DNA from: a filamentous cyanobacterium ESFC-1
GTDB lineage: Bacteria > Cyanobacteriota > Cyanobacteriia > Cyanobacteriales > Spirulinaceae
Assembly: GCA_000380225.1 (NCBI GenBank)
Contig: KB904821.1
Location: forward strand, 4,163,795-4,227,794
Direction: 5' to 3'
DNA length: 64,000 nucleotides
How positions within the stretch are numbered: the first letter of the stretch is position 1; each line of letters starts with the position of its first letter. Made by a program: the position numbers and the translations under genes. The notes below the pieces were generated by a model. It saw nothing but the letters and a program-made list of their open reading frames with translations. It was not told the origin of the DNA and did no database searches. Below are positions 17,085 to 26,215 of this stretch, in pieces.

Positions 17085-17438
17085 GTGGGGTTGCCCAAAA
17101 CTCATCGACTCAGACGAGGGCGAGATTTTCAACAAGTTTACGCCCAAGGACTCAAACGCCGAGGCCGCTATCTCATACTGCGAGCCTGGTTTAGTGCGAC
17201 TGACAATCCTACCCTAGTTGGGATTTCAATCGGTAAAAAAGTTAGCAAAAAAGCAGTGGTTCGGAATCGGATTAAACGCCAAATTCGGGGGGCTATTCGC
17301 CAATATTTACCTAATTTAAAACCCGGTTGGAAAATAGCAATCGTGGTGAAGTCAGAAGCTCAGACGTGCGAATATGAACATTTTTTGCGAGAATTAAAGC
17401 AGTTGTTAATACAAGCTGAGGTCTGGCATGGGCATTAG
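17085..17438 (+). CDS. rnpA: Ribonuclease P protein component
   Basis: A 117-residue basic protein that binds RNase P RNA and helps process tRNA 5' ends. Family marks are the N-terminal HRLRRGRDFQQVY and the RNR signature: IGKKVSKKAVVRNRIKRQIR. The start is GTG at 17085; the later TTG at 17091 is possible. It lies 83 bp after rpmH, and its 3' end overlaps the next gene by 11 bp, which suggests translational coupling. Confidence 0.96.
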   Translation: MGLPKTHRLRRGRDFQQVYAQGLKRRGRYLILRAWFSATDNPTLVGISIGKKVSKKAVVRNRIKRQIRGAIRQYLPNLKPGWKIAIVVKSEAQTCEYEHFLRELKQLLIQAEVWHGH

Positions 17439-17823
17439 AGAAACGACATTTTATGAGGGCGGCCCCCACATTGGCGATTTAATATTCAATATTTTGCTCG
17501 GATTTACCGTAATTTGTTTACCCCTCACCGTCGGAGCCGTGGTCAGAGCGCTGTGGTTGCGCTATAAAATTACTGACCGTCGCATTTCCGTGAGTGGGGG
17601 TTGGCAAGGGCGCGAACGTACCGATGTCGTATATGCCGAAGTTGTCAAAATTGTTAAAGTGGCCCGAGGCGTAGGCTTATGGGGCGATATTGTTGTGACC
17701 TTACGGGATAAAAGTCGCTTGGAAATGCGAGCAATGCCTCGATATCGCGAAGTTTATGACTATATTGCCGAACGAGCAGCAGATAAAACGGGCGTTCCCA
17801 TCGAAGCTATCAAAACTCGCTAA
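17428..17823 (+). CDS. PH-domain (bPH2/YdbT-like) membrane protein
   Basis: A 131-residue protein found between rnpA and yidC in many cyanobacteria. A hydrophobic hairpin at about residues 20-45 (FNILLGFTVICLPLTVGAVV) leads into a short bacterial PH domain with the typical ITDRRISVSGGWQGRERTDV and DIVVTLRDKSRLEMRAM strands. Its role is unknown; conserved position suggests a link to membrane insertion or envelope homeostasis. Its ATG lies inside the end of rnpA. Confidence 0.87.
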   Translation: MGIRETTFYEGGPHIGDLIFNILLGFTVICLPLTVGAVVRALWLRYKITDRRISVSGGWQGRERTDVVYAEVVKIVKVARGVGLWGDIVVTLRDKSRLEMRAMPRYREVYDYIAERAADKTGVPIEAIKTR

Positions 17824-18028
17824 AAGTGATTCGTGAGGCTCATCGCCCGGACGGGTGGAAACTCAAAAAATCAATCTTTTAGAGTTTCCCCAACTACCCG
17901 ACATTCCCTCAAAGGGGTGAGGTTTTCCGGTCAATTGACGAGGGCGATCGCGCCAAATTTCACGGTATTAATAATAGTAACAATCAAAGCAAACGACACC
18001 TTATCAAGCACAGCTTGACTTCAGACGC

Positions 18029-19192
18029 ATGGATTTCGGTATCGGTTTTCTATCCACCAACATAATGTTGCCAATCCTGGATTTCTTCTACGGGATTGTG
18101 CCAAGCTACGGTTTTGCGATCATTGCCTTAACTTTGGTGATTCGCTTTGCCGTGTATCCCCTCAGCGCGAAATCGATTCGCAGCATGAGACGGACGCGCA
18201 TCGCTCAACCGGTGATGCAAAAGCGCGTCAAAGAAGTGCAGGAACGTCACAAAGACGACCCGGCCACCCTCCAAAAAGAAATGGGGGACATTTACAAAGA
18301 ATTCGGTAATCCCCTCGCGGGCTGTTTGCCGATTGTCCTGCAAATGCCGATTCTGTTCGCCTTATTTGCCACCCTCCGGGGATCGCCGTTCACCAACATC
18401 AACTACACCGTGGACGCTCAAATCTTCCCCAAAGAGCAAATCGAGCGCATCGAACCCCAAGTTTTCACCACCAAACAGCAAAATATTTATGTAGACAACG
18501 GCGTTCACTACCCCATTGAAGCCTTAGTTCCTGCTGGGAATAAATTAGTCGTGGGTGAGAAAACTCAACTGGAATTTCAAACCCCCGAAGGCAAATCTCT
18601 CGACACCCTGATTGCCGAAAATCCCAACAGCAACGTGAAACCGCAATGGGAAGTCACCAAAGGGGAAGACCGAGTAAAAGTCAACCCTGACGGCACAATT
18701 GAAGCCCTCGCTCCGGGTGAAGTGACCCTACAAGGCACGATTCCGGGGATTGCTGCGAATACAGGCTTTTTATTCGTGAATGCCCTCGGTCAAAGTGGCG
18801 CAACCAACGACGACGGCAGCGTCAACTGGGATATTGTCAGCATGATTATCTTCTTTGGTTTGAGTACCTACCTCAGCCAAACCCTGACTTCTAGCGGTCA
18901 AAAATCCAACGATCCTAGCGCGAAACAGCAACAAGCGATCAGCAAGTTCACCCCGATTATTTTCTCTGGGATGTTCTTGTTTATTCCCCTTCCTGCCGGG
19001 GTATTGATGTACATGGTGGTGGCGAACATCTTCCAAACCGCCCAAACCTTCGTTCTCATGCGAGAACCCTTGCCGGAAAACCTGCAAAAACTGGTCGAAC
19101 AGCAAGAAAAAGAAGCAAAACGTACAGAAGGGACAGAAAAACTCCCCTTTGAGCGCAAACGCTCCAAAAAGAAAGAGAAAACTTCGGGTTAA
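18029..19192 (+). CDS. yidC: Membrane protein insertase YidC/Oxa1/Alb3
   Basis: A 387-residue insertase that places proteins into plasma and thylakoid membranes. The core starts with a membrane segment ending [20 protein letters not shown] and the cytosolic coiled coil [20 protein letters not shown], then [20 protein letters not shown]. The last helices include [18 protein letters not shown], and the tail is basic ([11 protein letters not shown]). Between the second and third core helices is an insert of about 140 residues with an Ig-like stretch ([19 protein letters not shown]). The 200 bp upstream, 17824-18028, has no supported gene. The jag-like gene follows 5 bp later. Confidence 0.96.
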   Translation: MDFGIGFLSTNIMLPILDFFYGIVPSYGFAIIALTLVIRFAVYPLSAKSIRSMRRTRIAQPVMQKRVKEVQERHKDDPATLQKEMGDIYKEFGNPLAGCLPIVLQMPILFALFATLRGSPFTNINYTVDAQIFPKEQIERIEPQVFTTKQQNIYVDNGVHYPIEALVPAGNKLVVGEKTQLEFQTPEGKSLDTLIAENPNSNVKPQWEVTKGEDRVKVNPDGTIEALAPGEVTLQGTIPGIAANTGFLFVNALGQSGATNDDGSVNWDIVSMIIFFGLSTYLSQTLTSSGQKSNDPSAKQQQAISKFTPIIFSGMFLFIPLPAGVLMYMVVANIFQTAQTFVLMREPLPENLQKLVEQQEKEAKRTEGTEKLPFERKRSKKKEKTSG

Positions 19193-19197
19193 AGATC

Positions 19198-19704
19198 ATG
19201 AGCGATCGCGCGCAACGTGCCAAAGTGTGGCTCGAACAATTACTTGAGTTGATGCAATATCCGGCTCAGGTCAATCCCCTAGAAGTCGAAGAAGAACTCG
19301 GCAACTCAGCGTGGTTAGACATTGAGGCTAACCCCCTGAGTGCCGAGCAAATTCAACACCTCATCGGCGAACAAGGCCACACCATTGACGCGCTGCAATA
19401 TCTGGTCAACGCGATCGTCAACTTGGGAGCGTCCCCCGAAGAACAGCAACCCTTTACCCTAGAGTTGAACGGTTATCGTCAAGAACGTCAAGCGCAATTG
19501 CGATCGCTCGTGACCGACGTGGCGAAAACCGTTCAAACCACCGGGGAAGCCGTCGAACTCGAAGCGATGTCCTCTGCCGAACGTCGCCAAGTTCACAATC
19601 TCTTTCGGGAATATCCCGACATCCAAACCGAAAGCCGGGGTACAGAACCCCATCGCCGTTTGTACGTGCAGTTGAAAACAACTCCTCCTGCCGAAGACGC
19701 ATAA
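19198..19704 (+). CDS. KhpB/Jag-type RNA-binding protein (KH-R3H)
   Basis: A 168-residue protein immediately after yidC, the standard place for jag/khpB. The middle has a KH-like segment (IQHLIGEQGHTIDALQYLVN, where the usual GKxG loop reads GEQG) and the C-terminal third an R3H-type segment (MSSAERRQVHNLFREYPDI, then ESRGTEPHRRLYV). Proteins of this family (KhpB, EloR, Jag) bind RNA and affect cell elongation or division in Firmicutes. The spacing of 5 bp to yidC indicates one transcript. Confidence 0.9.
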   Translation: MSDRAQRAKVWLEQLLELMQYPAQVNPLEVEEELGNSAWLDIEANPLSAEQIQHLIGEQGHTIDALQYLVNAIVNLGASPEEQQPFTLELNGYRQERQAQLRSLVTDVAKTVQTTGEAVELEAMSSAERRQVHNLFREYPDIQTESRGTEPHRRLYVQLKTTPPAEDA

Positions 19705-19774
19705 ACCTAGACCTCGGCTCACAATCAGTTTGATTTTTTTGGCAGATTATCCATTGCTGAATAGGTGCGAATTT

Positions 19775-20278
19775 ATGAAACCTCTCCATATTCCTTCCCT
19801 GCTGAACGCACCAGCCCAAACCGTAGAACTGGAGATTCATCAAAACCTTCCCGAACTCGAAACCTTGACCCCTGTTCGCGGTCGCATTGCCGTCAAGCAT
19901 TGCCGAACCTATCTCGAAGTCAGCGCCCAAGCCGAAACGATCGCGACTTTGACTTGTCATCGGTGTTTGCGCCATTACAACCAACGCTTATCCCTCGATA
20001 CCACAGAACTCATTTGGCTCGAAGAGGAAGCCGAGTTTGACGACGATTTACTCCTCGAACGCGAATTACAACTCGAAGACTTTTCGGAAAAATTACCCCC
20101 CAGGGGCTATTTTGACCCGGAAACCTGGCTCTACGAGCAGTTGAGTTTGGCGCTACCCTTGCAACAAATGTGCCAATCTGAAGACTGCGAAACTATTACT
20201 CCTCAAGATACTCCTAGTCAAACGGTTGTCGATCGTCGTTGGGCGGGTTTAGAAGCGCTGAAGCGGCAGCTTTCTTAG
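19775..20278 (+). CDS. YceD/DUF177 family protein
   Basis: About 167 residues. Family pattern: an N-terminal beta-rich half, a metal-site-like CHRCLRHYNQ, an acidic centre (EEEAEFDDDLLLERELQLED), and a C-terminal Cys pair in LQQMCQSEDCE. YceD proteins are thought to act in rRNA or large-subunit maturation; in many bacteria the gene sits beside rpmF, here it is near rpmH. The ATG at 19775 was chosen over the upstream start at 19730 because it removes a Cys/Leu leader not typical of the family. Confidence 0.88.
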   Translation: MKPLHIPSLLNAPAQTVELEIHQNLPELETLTPVRGRIAVKHCRTYLEVSAQAETIATLTCHRCLRHYNQRLSLDTTELIWLEEEAEFDDDLLLERELQLEDFSEKLPPRGYFDPETWLYEQLSLALPLQQMCQSEDCETITPQDTPSQTVVDRRWAGLEALKRQLS

Positions 20279-20480
20279 TTCAGTTATCAGCGATTAAGGG
20301 GCAATCGGCAATCGGCTCCTCGGCAGTCGGGGGGTTTCTTCAGTCATCAGTTATCAGTAATCAGTTTTTTGGGCAGTAGGCTTGTAGGGGCGCTCTTTTC
20401 CCCGCCCAATAACCAATAACAAACAACCAACAACCAATAACCAACAACCAATAACCAATAACCAATAACCAATAACAAAA
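20279..20480. repeat. Composite intergenic repeat (copy 1), ending in a heptamer array
   Basis: The block CAGTTATCAG, GGGGCAATCGGCAATCGGC, GGCAGTCGGGGGGTTTCTTC, TCAGTTATCAGTAATCAG, then TTTTTTGGGCAGTAGGCTTG and TAGGGGCGCTCTTTTCCCCG is repeated almost unchanged at 27121-27265. After it come about ten CCAATAA / CCAACAA heptamers running up to 4 bp before the next start codon. The region holds no gene. Confidence 0.88.
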
Positions 20481-20481
20481 T

Positions 20482-21999
20482 ATGAACTTTAGCGAGGAGT
20501 TTGATTTATTACTGCGGGCTTGTTATCCCTTGATTTATATCCCCACGGCTGAGGAAGAACGAGTCGAAGCCGCGATCGCGCAGTCGGCCAAAAAACTCGG
20601 TAATCGTGCCGTTTATGTGTGGGATTTTGTCGAGGGTTATCAAGACAACCCGAATAATAGTAACGTCGGTCGCCGTAATCCTTTACAAGCCTTAGAATTT
20701 TTAGAGAAACTACCGGAAAAAGCGCCGGGTATTTTTATTTTACGAGATTTTCACCGTTTTTTAGAAGATATTTCCATTGCCCGTAAACTGCGAAACTTAT
20801 CCCGCCGTTTGAAAGCCCAACCGAAAAACATTATCATTCTCGCCCCCGAAATCAGCATTCCGCCGGATTTGGCTGAAGTGTTGACCGTGGTTGATTTTGC
20901 CCTACCCACCGCCACCGAGATTAAAACCGAGATTCAGCGCCTCCTCTGTGCCACCGGGAAGCCCCTGAGCGACCAACTGCTCGATGAATTTGCGCGATCG
21001 GCTCAAGGCTTGACTTTAGAGCGCTTGCGGCGGGTATTAACCAAAGGGATTGCGGCCCGTGGGGGTCAACTCGAACCCGAAGATGTAGAACTGGTACTCG
21101 AAGAAAAGCGCCAATCCATTCGGCAAACGCAGATTCTCGACTTTTACCCTGCCACCGAGCAAATTACCGACATTGGCGGTTTAGATAACCTCAAAGATTG
21201 GTTATTGCGTCGGGGAGGGGCATTTAGCGATCGCGCCCGCGCTTACGGATTACCACACCCCAGAGGCTTGTTGCTCGTCGGGATTCAAGGAACGGGTAAA
21301 TCTCTCACGGCCAAGGCGATCGCCCATCACTGGCATTTACCCTTACTGCGCCTGGATGTGGGGCGTTTATTCGCCGGATTGGTAGGGGAATCGGAATCTC
21401 GTACCCGGCAAATGACCAACCTCGCCGAAGCCCTCGCCCCTTGCGTCTTGTGGATTGACGAAATTGACAAAGCCTTCGCGGGGATGAACGGCAAAAGCGA
21501 TTCGGGAACCACCAGCCGCGTTTTTGGGACGTTTATCAACTGGTTGGCCGAGAAAAAATCCCCGGTTTTCGTCGTCGCAACAGCCAATAATATCCAAGCC
21601 CTGCCCCCGGAAATGCTCAGAAAAGGGCGTTTTGACGAAATCTTTTTTGTCGGCTTACCTTCCCAAGAAGAACGTCAGGCTATTTTCACGGTTCATCTGT
21701 CCCGACTGCGCCCCCATAGCGTGAAAGATTATGACCTAGACCGACTGGCTTATGAAACCCCTGATTTTTCCGGGGCAGAAATCGAGCAAACCCTCATCGA
21801 AGCCATGCACATCGGCTTTAGTCAAAACCGCGACTTTACCACCGATGATATTCTAGAAGCTGCCAGTCAAATTATTCCCCTGGCTCGCGCGGCCCAGGAG
21901 CAAATCCAATTTCTGCAAGATTGGGCTGCCGCCGGGAAAGCCCGTTTAGCTTCGCGGCATAATCGCTTAGGCGATCGCATTCAGCGTCAACTCCAATAA
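20482..21999 (+). CDS. AAA-family ATPase, Ycf46-like
   Basis: A 505-residue AAA ATPase resembling the chloroplast- and cyanobacterium-encoded Ycf46 proteins. The N-terminal ~220 residues form a non-ATPase domain (LLRACYPLIYIPTAEEERVE). The AAA module has Walker A GIQGTGKSLTAKAIA, Walker B VLWIDEIDKAFAG, and sensor/arginine-finger region EMLRKGRFDEIFFVGLPS. Ycf46 has been linked to carbon-uptake regulation in Synechocystis, but a role here is inference. The ATG follows directly on CAATAAC repeats. The next gene is 19 bp downstream. Confidence 0.87.
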   Translation: MNFSEEFDLLLRACYPLIYIPTAEEERVEAAIAQSAKKLGNRAVYVWDFVEGYQDNPNNSNVGRRNPLQALEFLEKLPEKAPGIFILRDFHRFLEDISIARKLRNLSRRLKAQPKNIIILAPEISIPPDLAEVLTVVDFALPTATEIKTEIQRLLCATGKPLSDQLLDEFARSAQGLTLERLRRVLTKGIAARGGQLEPEDVELVLEEKRQSIRQTQILDFYPATEQITDIGGLDNLKDWLLRRGGAFSDRARAYGLPHPRGLLLVGIQGTGKSLTAKAIAHHWHLPLLRLDVGRLFAGLVGESESRTRQMTNLAEALAPCVLWIDEIDKAFAGMNGKSDSGTTSRVFGTFINWLAEKKSPVFVVATANNIQALPPEMLRKGRFDEIFFVGLPSQEERQAIFTVHLSRLRPHSVKDYDLDRLAYETPDFSGAEIEQTLIEAMHIGFSQNRDFTTDDILEAASQIIPLARAAQEQIQFLQDWAAAGKARLASRHNRLGDRIQRQLQ

Positions 22000-22018
22000 T
22001 TTAACACCGTAATTCGCT

Positions 22019-22513
22019 ATGAATTTTTCCCGTATTGTTCAACTGTTTCTAGGGATGATCATTGGCTTATCGTTGATTGGCGGAGGGGCCGCCGCCACGG
22101 GGTATTACTTTTTGTCGCGCTTGACTGAAGACCCACCCCGCCCCGTTTTTGCTGAAGAAACCGCCCAAGAAGAAACCGAAGCCGAAGCATCTTCTGAACC
22201 TTCCGAGAGCGACACAGAAGCCACTGAAACGCCACCAGAAGACGCAGAAGCCGCCCCTGAACCCTCGTCTGAACCCGAAGAAGACCCCGACGAGCTTAAA
22301 GGCAACGAATACCGCGCTACCGTGACTTGGCCCGAAGGGTTGAGCTTGCGGGATAGTCCTGGGGCAAATGCCGAGCGAATTGGCGGCATTGCCTACAACA
22401 AAGAAATGATCGTCATGGAAGAAAGCGAGGATGGTGACTGGCAAAAAGTCCGCTTACCGGGGTCGGGTCAAGAAGGTTGGGTAAAAGCGGGGAATGCCGA
22501 ACGAGTTGAGTAG
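22019..22513 (+). CDS. Membrane-anchored bacterial SH3 domain protein
   Basis: A 164-residue protein with one N-terminal transmembrane segment (LFLGMIIGLSLIGGGAAATGYYF), an acidic Pro/Glu/Ser linker (about residues 40-95) and a C-terminal SH3_3-type domain (WPEGLSLRDSPGANAERIGG, then MEESEDGDWQKVRLPG). Such domains usually bind peptidoglycan or peptide ligands outside the membrane. It lies 19 bp after the AAA ATPase and is probably in the same transcript. Confidence 0.82.
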   Translation: MNFSRIVQLFLGMIIGLSLIGGGAAATGYYFLSRLTEDPPRPVFAEETAQEETEAEASSEPSESDTEATETPPEDAEAAPEPSSEPEEDPDELKGNEYRATVTWPEGLSLRDSPGANAERIGGIAYNKEMIVMEESEDGDWQKVRLPGSGQEGWVKAGNAERVE

Positions 22514-22835
22514 CTAAAGCGTTTTCTCGGTCATTTACGGGTTATTGGTTATTGGTTATTGGTTGTTTGTTATTGGTTATTGCCCAAAAACTGATGACTG
22601 ATTACTGATAACTCTCCAGAAACTTAATTTTACTTTTTGAGGCTGAAACCGTTGCCTATTCTGGCGTTGAGCTTTTTTGGGGTCTGCTCTCTAGGCCAAA
22701 GTTTCCGATCCTCTTTCTGGGGAACAACACCTCCCGCAATACAGGAAAAACAAACAACAAACAACTAACAACAAACAACAGAAAACCAGTCAATCATCGG
22801 AAAAACGTTCCACTTAATTGCTGATAACTGAAAAA

Positions 22836-24185
22836 ATGTTTCAAGCGACCCGCCGCCGTTTGGCTTTATGGTATGCCACGGTTACTGCTGTTTTATTATT
22901 GTTATTCGCGATCGCGATTTATGGTTACTTTCGCAGTACCCTCATCGACCGCATGGACGACACCCTGAAGCACGTTGTCGAAATCGTCGAGCGATCGCTC
23001 ATTATCGAATCCCCAGACCCCAACGCCAGCTTTGTCAACATCGAAGCCAGCTTTCACAACAACGCCTCCCCCGTCGAAGATGACCGCATCGATTTAGAGT
23101 GGTTTAGCGCTAATGGGGAATTGTTGTGGTCTACCCTATCTGACCCCCTCGACATTCCTATTCAAATTCATCCCACCGCTAAAACTGTCCAAGTCACCCC
23201 GGATTATTGGCTGCGACAAGTGACCCAACGCATCGAAAGTGGTCGTCAGGTGTTGGGCTATCTGCGGGTCAGTCATCCTTGGTTTGAGGTGACAAAACCC
23301 AGTCGTCAGTTGATTTTTGACCTGGCTTTGTGGACGGCCATGGGGGTGAGTTGTGTGGCTTGGATTGGCTGGTGGTTGTCGGGAATTGCGATTCAGCCGG
23401 TGCGGGATTCTTACCAAAGCTTAAAACAGTTTACTGCCGATGCTTCCCATGAGCTACGCAATCCTATTGCGATGATTCAAACCAATGTGCAAGCGTTGTT
23501 GGCTTATCCCGAAACCGATCCGCAGTTTCAGGTGTCGCAGTTTCAGGCGATTGAAAGATTGACGCAGCGTTTGGGGCGTTTGGTGAACGATCTTTTATTT
23601 TTGGCGCGATCGGATAGTGGTATTGTCGAGACTGAGTTTCAAACTTTACCTTTAGATGCCCTTTTAATCGAAATTATCGAAGAACAGCGCCTTTTTGCCG
23701 AACAAAAGGGGATTTACCTCAGCCTTCATATCATTGAACCCCAGGAAGCCACCGCAGAAGCTTTAGGGGAAGATGTTTTTGCGGTGAAAGGAGATTGGGA
23801 TCGGTTAGCGCGGTTGTTTACGAATTTAATTAGTAATGCCCTCGAACACAGCTTACCGGATGATTCTGACTCCAAAATTCCCCAAGATATTGCCGTCGAG
23901 GTCAAAATCCAACGAGTGGAAAAAGACCGCCACTCCTGGCTACAGGTGGATGTCTGCGATACGGGAACGGGCATTCCTGAAACTGCGATCGCGCACATTT
24001 TTGACCGCTTTTATCGCGTCGATCCCTCGCGATTTCGTCAAGATACCTCAGCGACTCCCTCCACGGGAACGGGTTTGGGTCTCGCGATCGCGATCGCTAT
24101 TGTCGAACACCATCACGGCCAGATCAGCGTCACCAGTCAGCCGACTGTCGGCACAACCTTTACTGTTTTGTTGCCTGCTGCTTAG
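22836..24185 (+). CDS. Membrane sensor histidine kinase
   Basis: A kinase of about 449 residues. Helix 1 (ALWYATVTAVLLLLFAIAIY) and helix 2 (LALWTAMGVSCVAWIGWW) flank an extracytoplasmic sensor of about 130 residues. The phospho-acceptor His is in FTADASHELRNPIAMIQTN; the ATPase domain has NLISNALEH, DTGTGIPE and GTGLGLAIAIAIVEHH. Arrangement and size resemble the cyanobacterial RppB/NrsS group, but no response-regulator gene is adjacent, so the partner is unknown. The ATG at 22836 was preferred to a TTG at 22818 because the latter would translate the repeat CTGATAACTGA. Confidence 0.9.
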   Translation: MFQATRRRLALWYATVTAVLLLLFAIAIYGYFRSTLIDRMDDTLKHVVEIVERSLIIESPDPNASFVNIEASFHNNASPVEDDRIDLEWFSANGELLWSTLSDPLDIPIQIHPTAKTVQVTPDYWLRQVTQRIESGRQVLGYLRVSHPWFEVTKPSRQLIFDLALWTAMGVSCVAWIGWWLSGIAIQPVRDSYQSLKQFTADASHELRNPIAMIQTNVQALLAYPETDPQFQVSQFQAIERLTQRLGRLVNDLLFLARSDSGIVETEFQTLPLDALLIEIIEEQRLFAEQKGIYLSLHIIEPQEATAEALGEDVFAVKGDWDRLARLFTNLISNALEHSLPDDSDSKIPQDIAVEVKIQRVEKDRHSWLQVDVCDTGTGIPETAIAHIFDRFYRVDPSRFRQDTSATPSTGTGLGLAIAIAIVEHHHGQISVTSQPTVGTTFTVLLPAA

Positions 24186-24784
24186 ATTAAACCCACATTT
24201 CGCACCCTAAAATTTAGTTTTTAATCTGACAAAAGCCGGGCAGAGTTGGAAACAGATTCAGGGCAGAAAGCCAATTGCCAAAAAAAGCGGTCAAATGGTT
24301 ATTTGGCTGTGATACTTTATCGCGTGAAATGGGCAACATATAATTATAACCCTAAATCGGTACGGCAATCCGCATCCAAAGACAACCAACAGTTTAGAAT
24401 TTCTCGGTCAGAATAAGAGTAATAAGGTCTGTCAAAGAAGGTTAATTGCCTGGAAATAACTCAATTCCTGCCCCGATTGGGGAGCAATACCGAGGGAAAA
24501 TAAGGTAGAAGTGCGACCGCGTTCGCGCGAACTTTTTTCTCTTTACGCTCGTCTAAATTTATAATACAATAGTAATAACATGAAGTCGTTATGAGTTTGT
24601 TTTAGCAGCAGTGCGATCCCGCCTTGGGGTGTCACGGGCGTTTCCTTCTTTAGCTGGATGTATCGAAAAGCCATATTGCTTATCCTGAACGAAATCCAAG
24701 ACGCAGCAATGAATGACCTAGGCGAAAACAGACGACCTCAGCGACAGCATATTGTTGCTAATGTAAGGAGTCATTAACTGTACT
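24186..24784. other. 599-bp intergenic leader of the sigma factor gene
   Basis: No gene is supported. Visible elements are a perfect 12-bp palindrome GTTCGCGCGAAC (24521-24532) followed by TTTTTT, and a TATAAT at 24560-24565 about 220 bp before the sigma factor start, without a good -35. The palindrome just upstream of the TATAAT could be an operator; this is inference. A purine-rich TAAGGAG lies 24764-24770, about 14 bp before the ATG. Confidence 0.4.
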
Positions 24785-25771
24785 ATGCCCACTGCCAACA
24801 TCGAAAAAAACAACAACAAAGCGCCGATTTCCGCAGACATGGTGAGAACCTATCTGCATGAGATTGGTCGTGTTCCCTTGCTCACCCATGAGCAAGAAAT
24901 CATTTACGGAAAGCAGGTACAGAAAATGATGTCCCTGCGGCAAGAGCAAGAAAAACTGCAAAAAGAACTCAAACGCGAACCAACTTGGGAAGATTGGGCG
25001 GCTCACTTGCAAATTAGCGCCAGCGAGCTAAAAGACATCATTCGCCAAGGCGATCGCGCCAAGCAGAAGATGATCGAAGCGAACCTGCGTTTAGTCGTCG
25101 CGATCGCCAAGAAATACCAAAAACGCAACATGGAGTTTCTCGATCTGATCCAAGAAGGAAGCTTAGGATTAGAGCGAGGCGTAGAAAAATTTGACCCCAC
25201 CAAAGGGTATAAATTCTCCACTTATGCCTACTGGTGGATTCGTCAAGCGATTACCCGCGCGATCGCCCAACAAGCCCGCACGATTCGCTTACCGATTCAC
25301 ATCACCGAAAAACTCAACAAAATCAAGAAAGTTCAACGAGAACTCTCGCAACAACTTGGCCGCAGTGCCACTCCCAGCGAAATTGCCGAAGCCTTGGATC
25401 TAGAACCCAAACAAATCCGAGAATATCTGAGCATGGCGCGTCAACCCATCTCCCTTGATGTGCGCGTAGGGGATAACCAAGACACTGAACTGTCCGAACT
25501 CCTCGAAGACGAAGACTCCTCCCCAGATGACTACATCACCCAGGAGTCCATGCGCCAAGACTTACACAGTCTCTTAGCCGAACTCACTCCCCAACAACGC
25601 AACGTTTTGTCCTTGCGTTTTGGTCTCGAAGACGGCAAAGAATTGTCCTTGGCCAAAGTCGGTAAACAACTGAACCTCAGTCGCGAACGGGTGCGTCAAC
25701 TCGAACAACAAGCCCTCAAACAACTGAAAAAGTCTCGCGCCAAAGTCCGCGAGTATATCTTAGCCAGTTAA
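24785..25771 (+). CDS. Group 2 sigma-70 factor (SigB/SigD-like)
   Basis: A 328-residue non-essential-type principal-like sigma factor. Region 1.2 ([19 protein letters not shown]), region 2 with [20 protein letters not shown] and the -10 helix [20 protein letters not shown], region 3, and region 4 ending in the helix-turn-helix [19 protein letters not shown] are all intact. It lacks the long N-terminal extension of SigA. The start MPTAN and overall length resemble cyanobacterial SigB, a stress sigma factor; assignment to SigB, SigC or SigD needs a tree. The long leader suggests regulated transcription. Confidence 0.93.
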   Translation: MPTANIEKNNNKAPISADMVRTYLHEIGRVPLLTHEQEIIYGKQVQKMMSLRQEQEKLQKELKREPTWEDWAAHLQISASELKDIIRQGDRAKQKMIEANLRLVVAIAKKYQKRNMEFLDLIQEGSLGLERGVEKFDPTKGYKFSTYAYWWIRQAITRAIAQQARTIRLPIHITEKLNKIKKVQRELSQQLGRSATPSEIAEALDLEPKQIREYLSMARQPISLDVRVGDNQDTELSELLEDEDSSPDDYITQESMRQDLHSLLAELTPQQRNVLSLRFGLEDGKELSLAKVGKQLNLSRERVRQLEQQALKQLKKSRAKVREYILAS

Positions 25772-25795
25772 GACCTCATCGTTTTCTTGACTCAA

Positions 25796-25827
25796 GGGTA
25801 TGACCTCCAGGTTATACCCTTTTTTTA
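25796..25827 (+). terminator. Rho-independent terminator of the sigma factor gene
   Basis: GGGTATGACCT and AGGTTATACCC form an 11-bp stem with one G-T pair around a two-base centre, followed by TTTTTTT. It begins about 25 bp after the stop codon. Confidence 0.88.
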
Positions 25828-26215
25828 TTGGTCTTTTGTCCTTTGTCCTTTGTCATTGGTTATTCCCGCAATCCCTTAATTAGTCATGGATCATTGATCT
25901 AGCAACCGCCAAAGCAGTTAGGACACCGCCTCAATTCTTAGAAACAAGCCCCTCTCGGAGTGGGAGAGAGGGAAGAGGGGGAGGAGTGGGAAGAAAAAAA
26001 CTGTGCTTTCATCTTCAAGTTGGTGATTAAGTGGTAATGATGTGAGCGCCAATGACCAACGACAAATGACCAACGACAAATGACCAGAATAAGCCGCAAT
26101 CGCTATAATTTCCATAATCCCTGATGAGTTCTTTCATGACAATTGCCCACAGATGACCCTAAAAACAATGTAGGATTATTGTCTTATGGTTCTGATGCGA
26201 TCGAGCTAACATTAT

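Noticed and set aside
16864-17438. Replication origin next to rpmH-rnpA
   Set aside because: In many bacteria rpmH-rnpA marks oriC, but no dnaA gene or DnaA-box cluster is visible here, as is usual in cyanobacteria.
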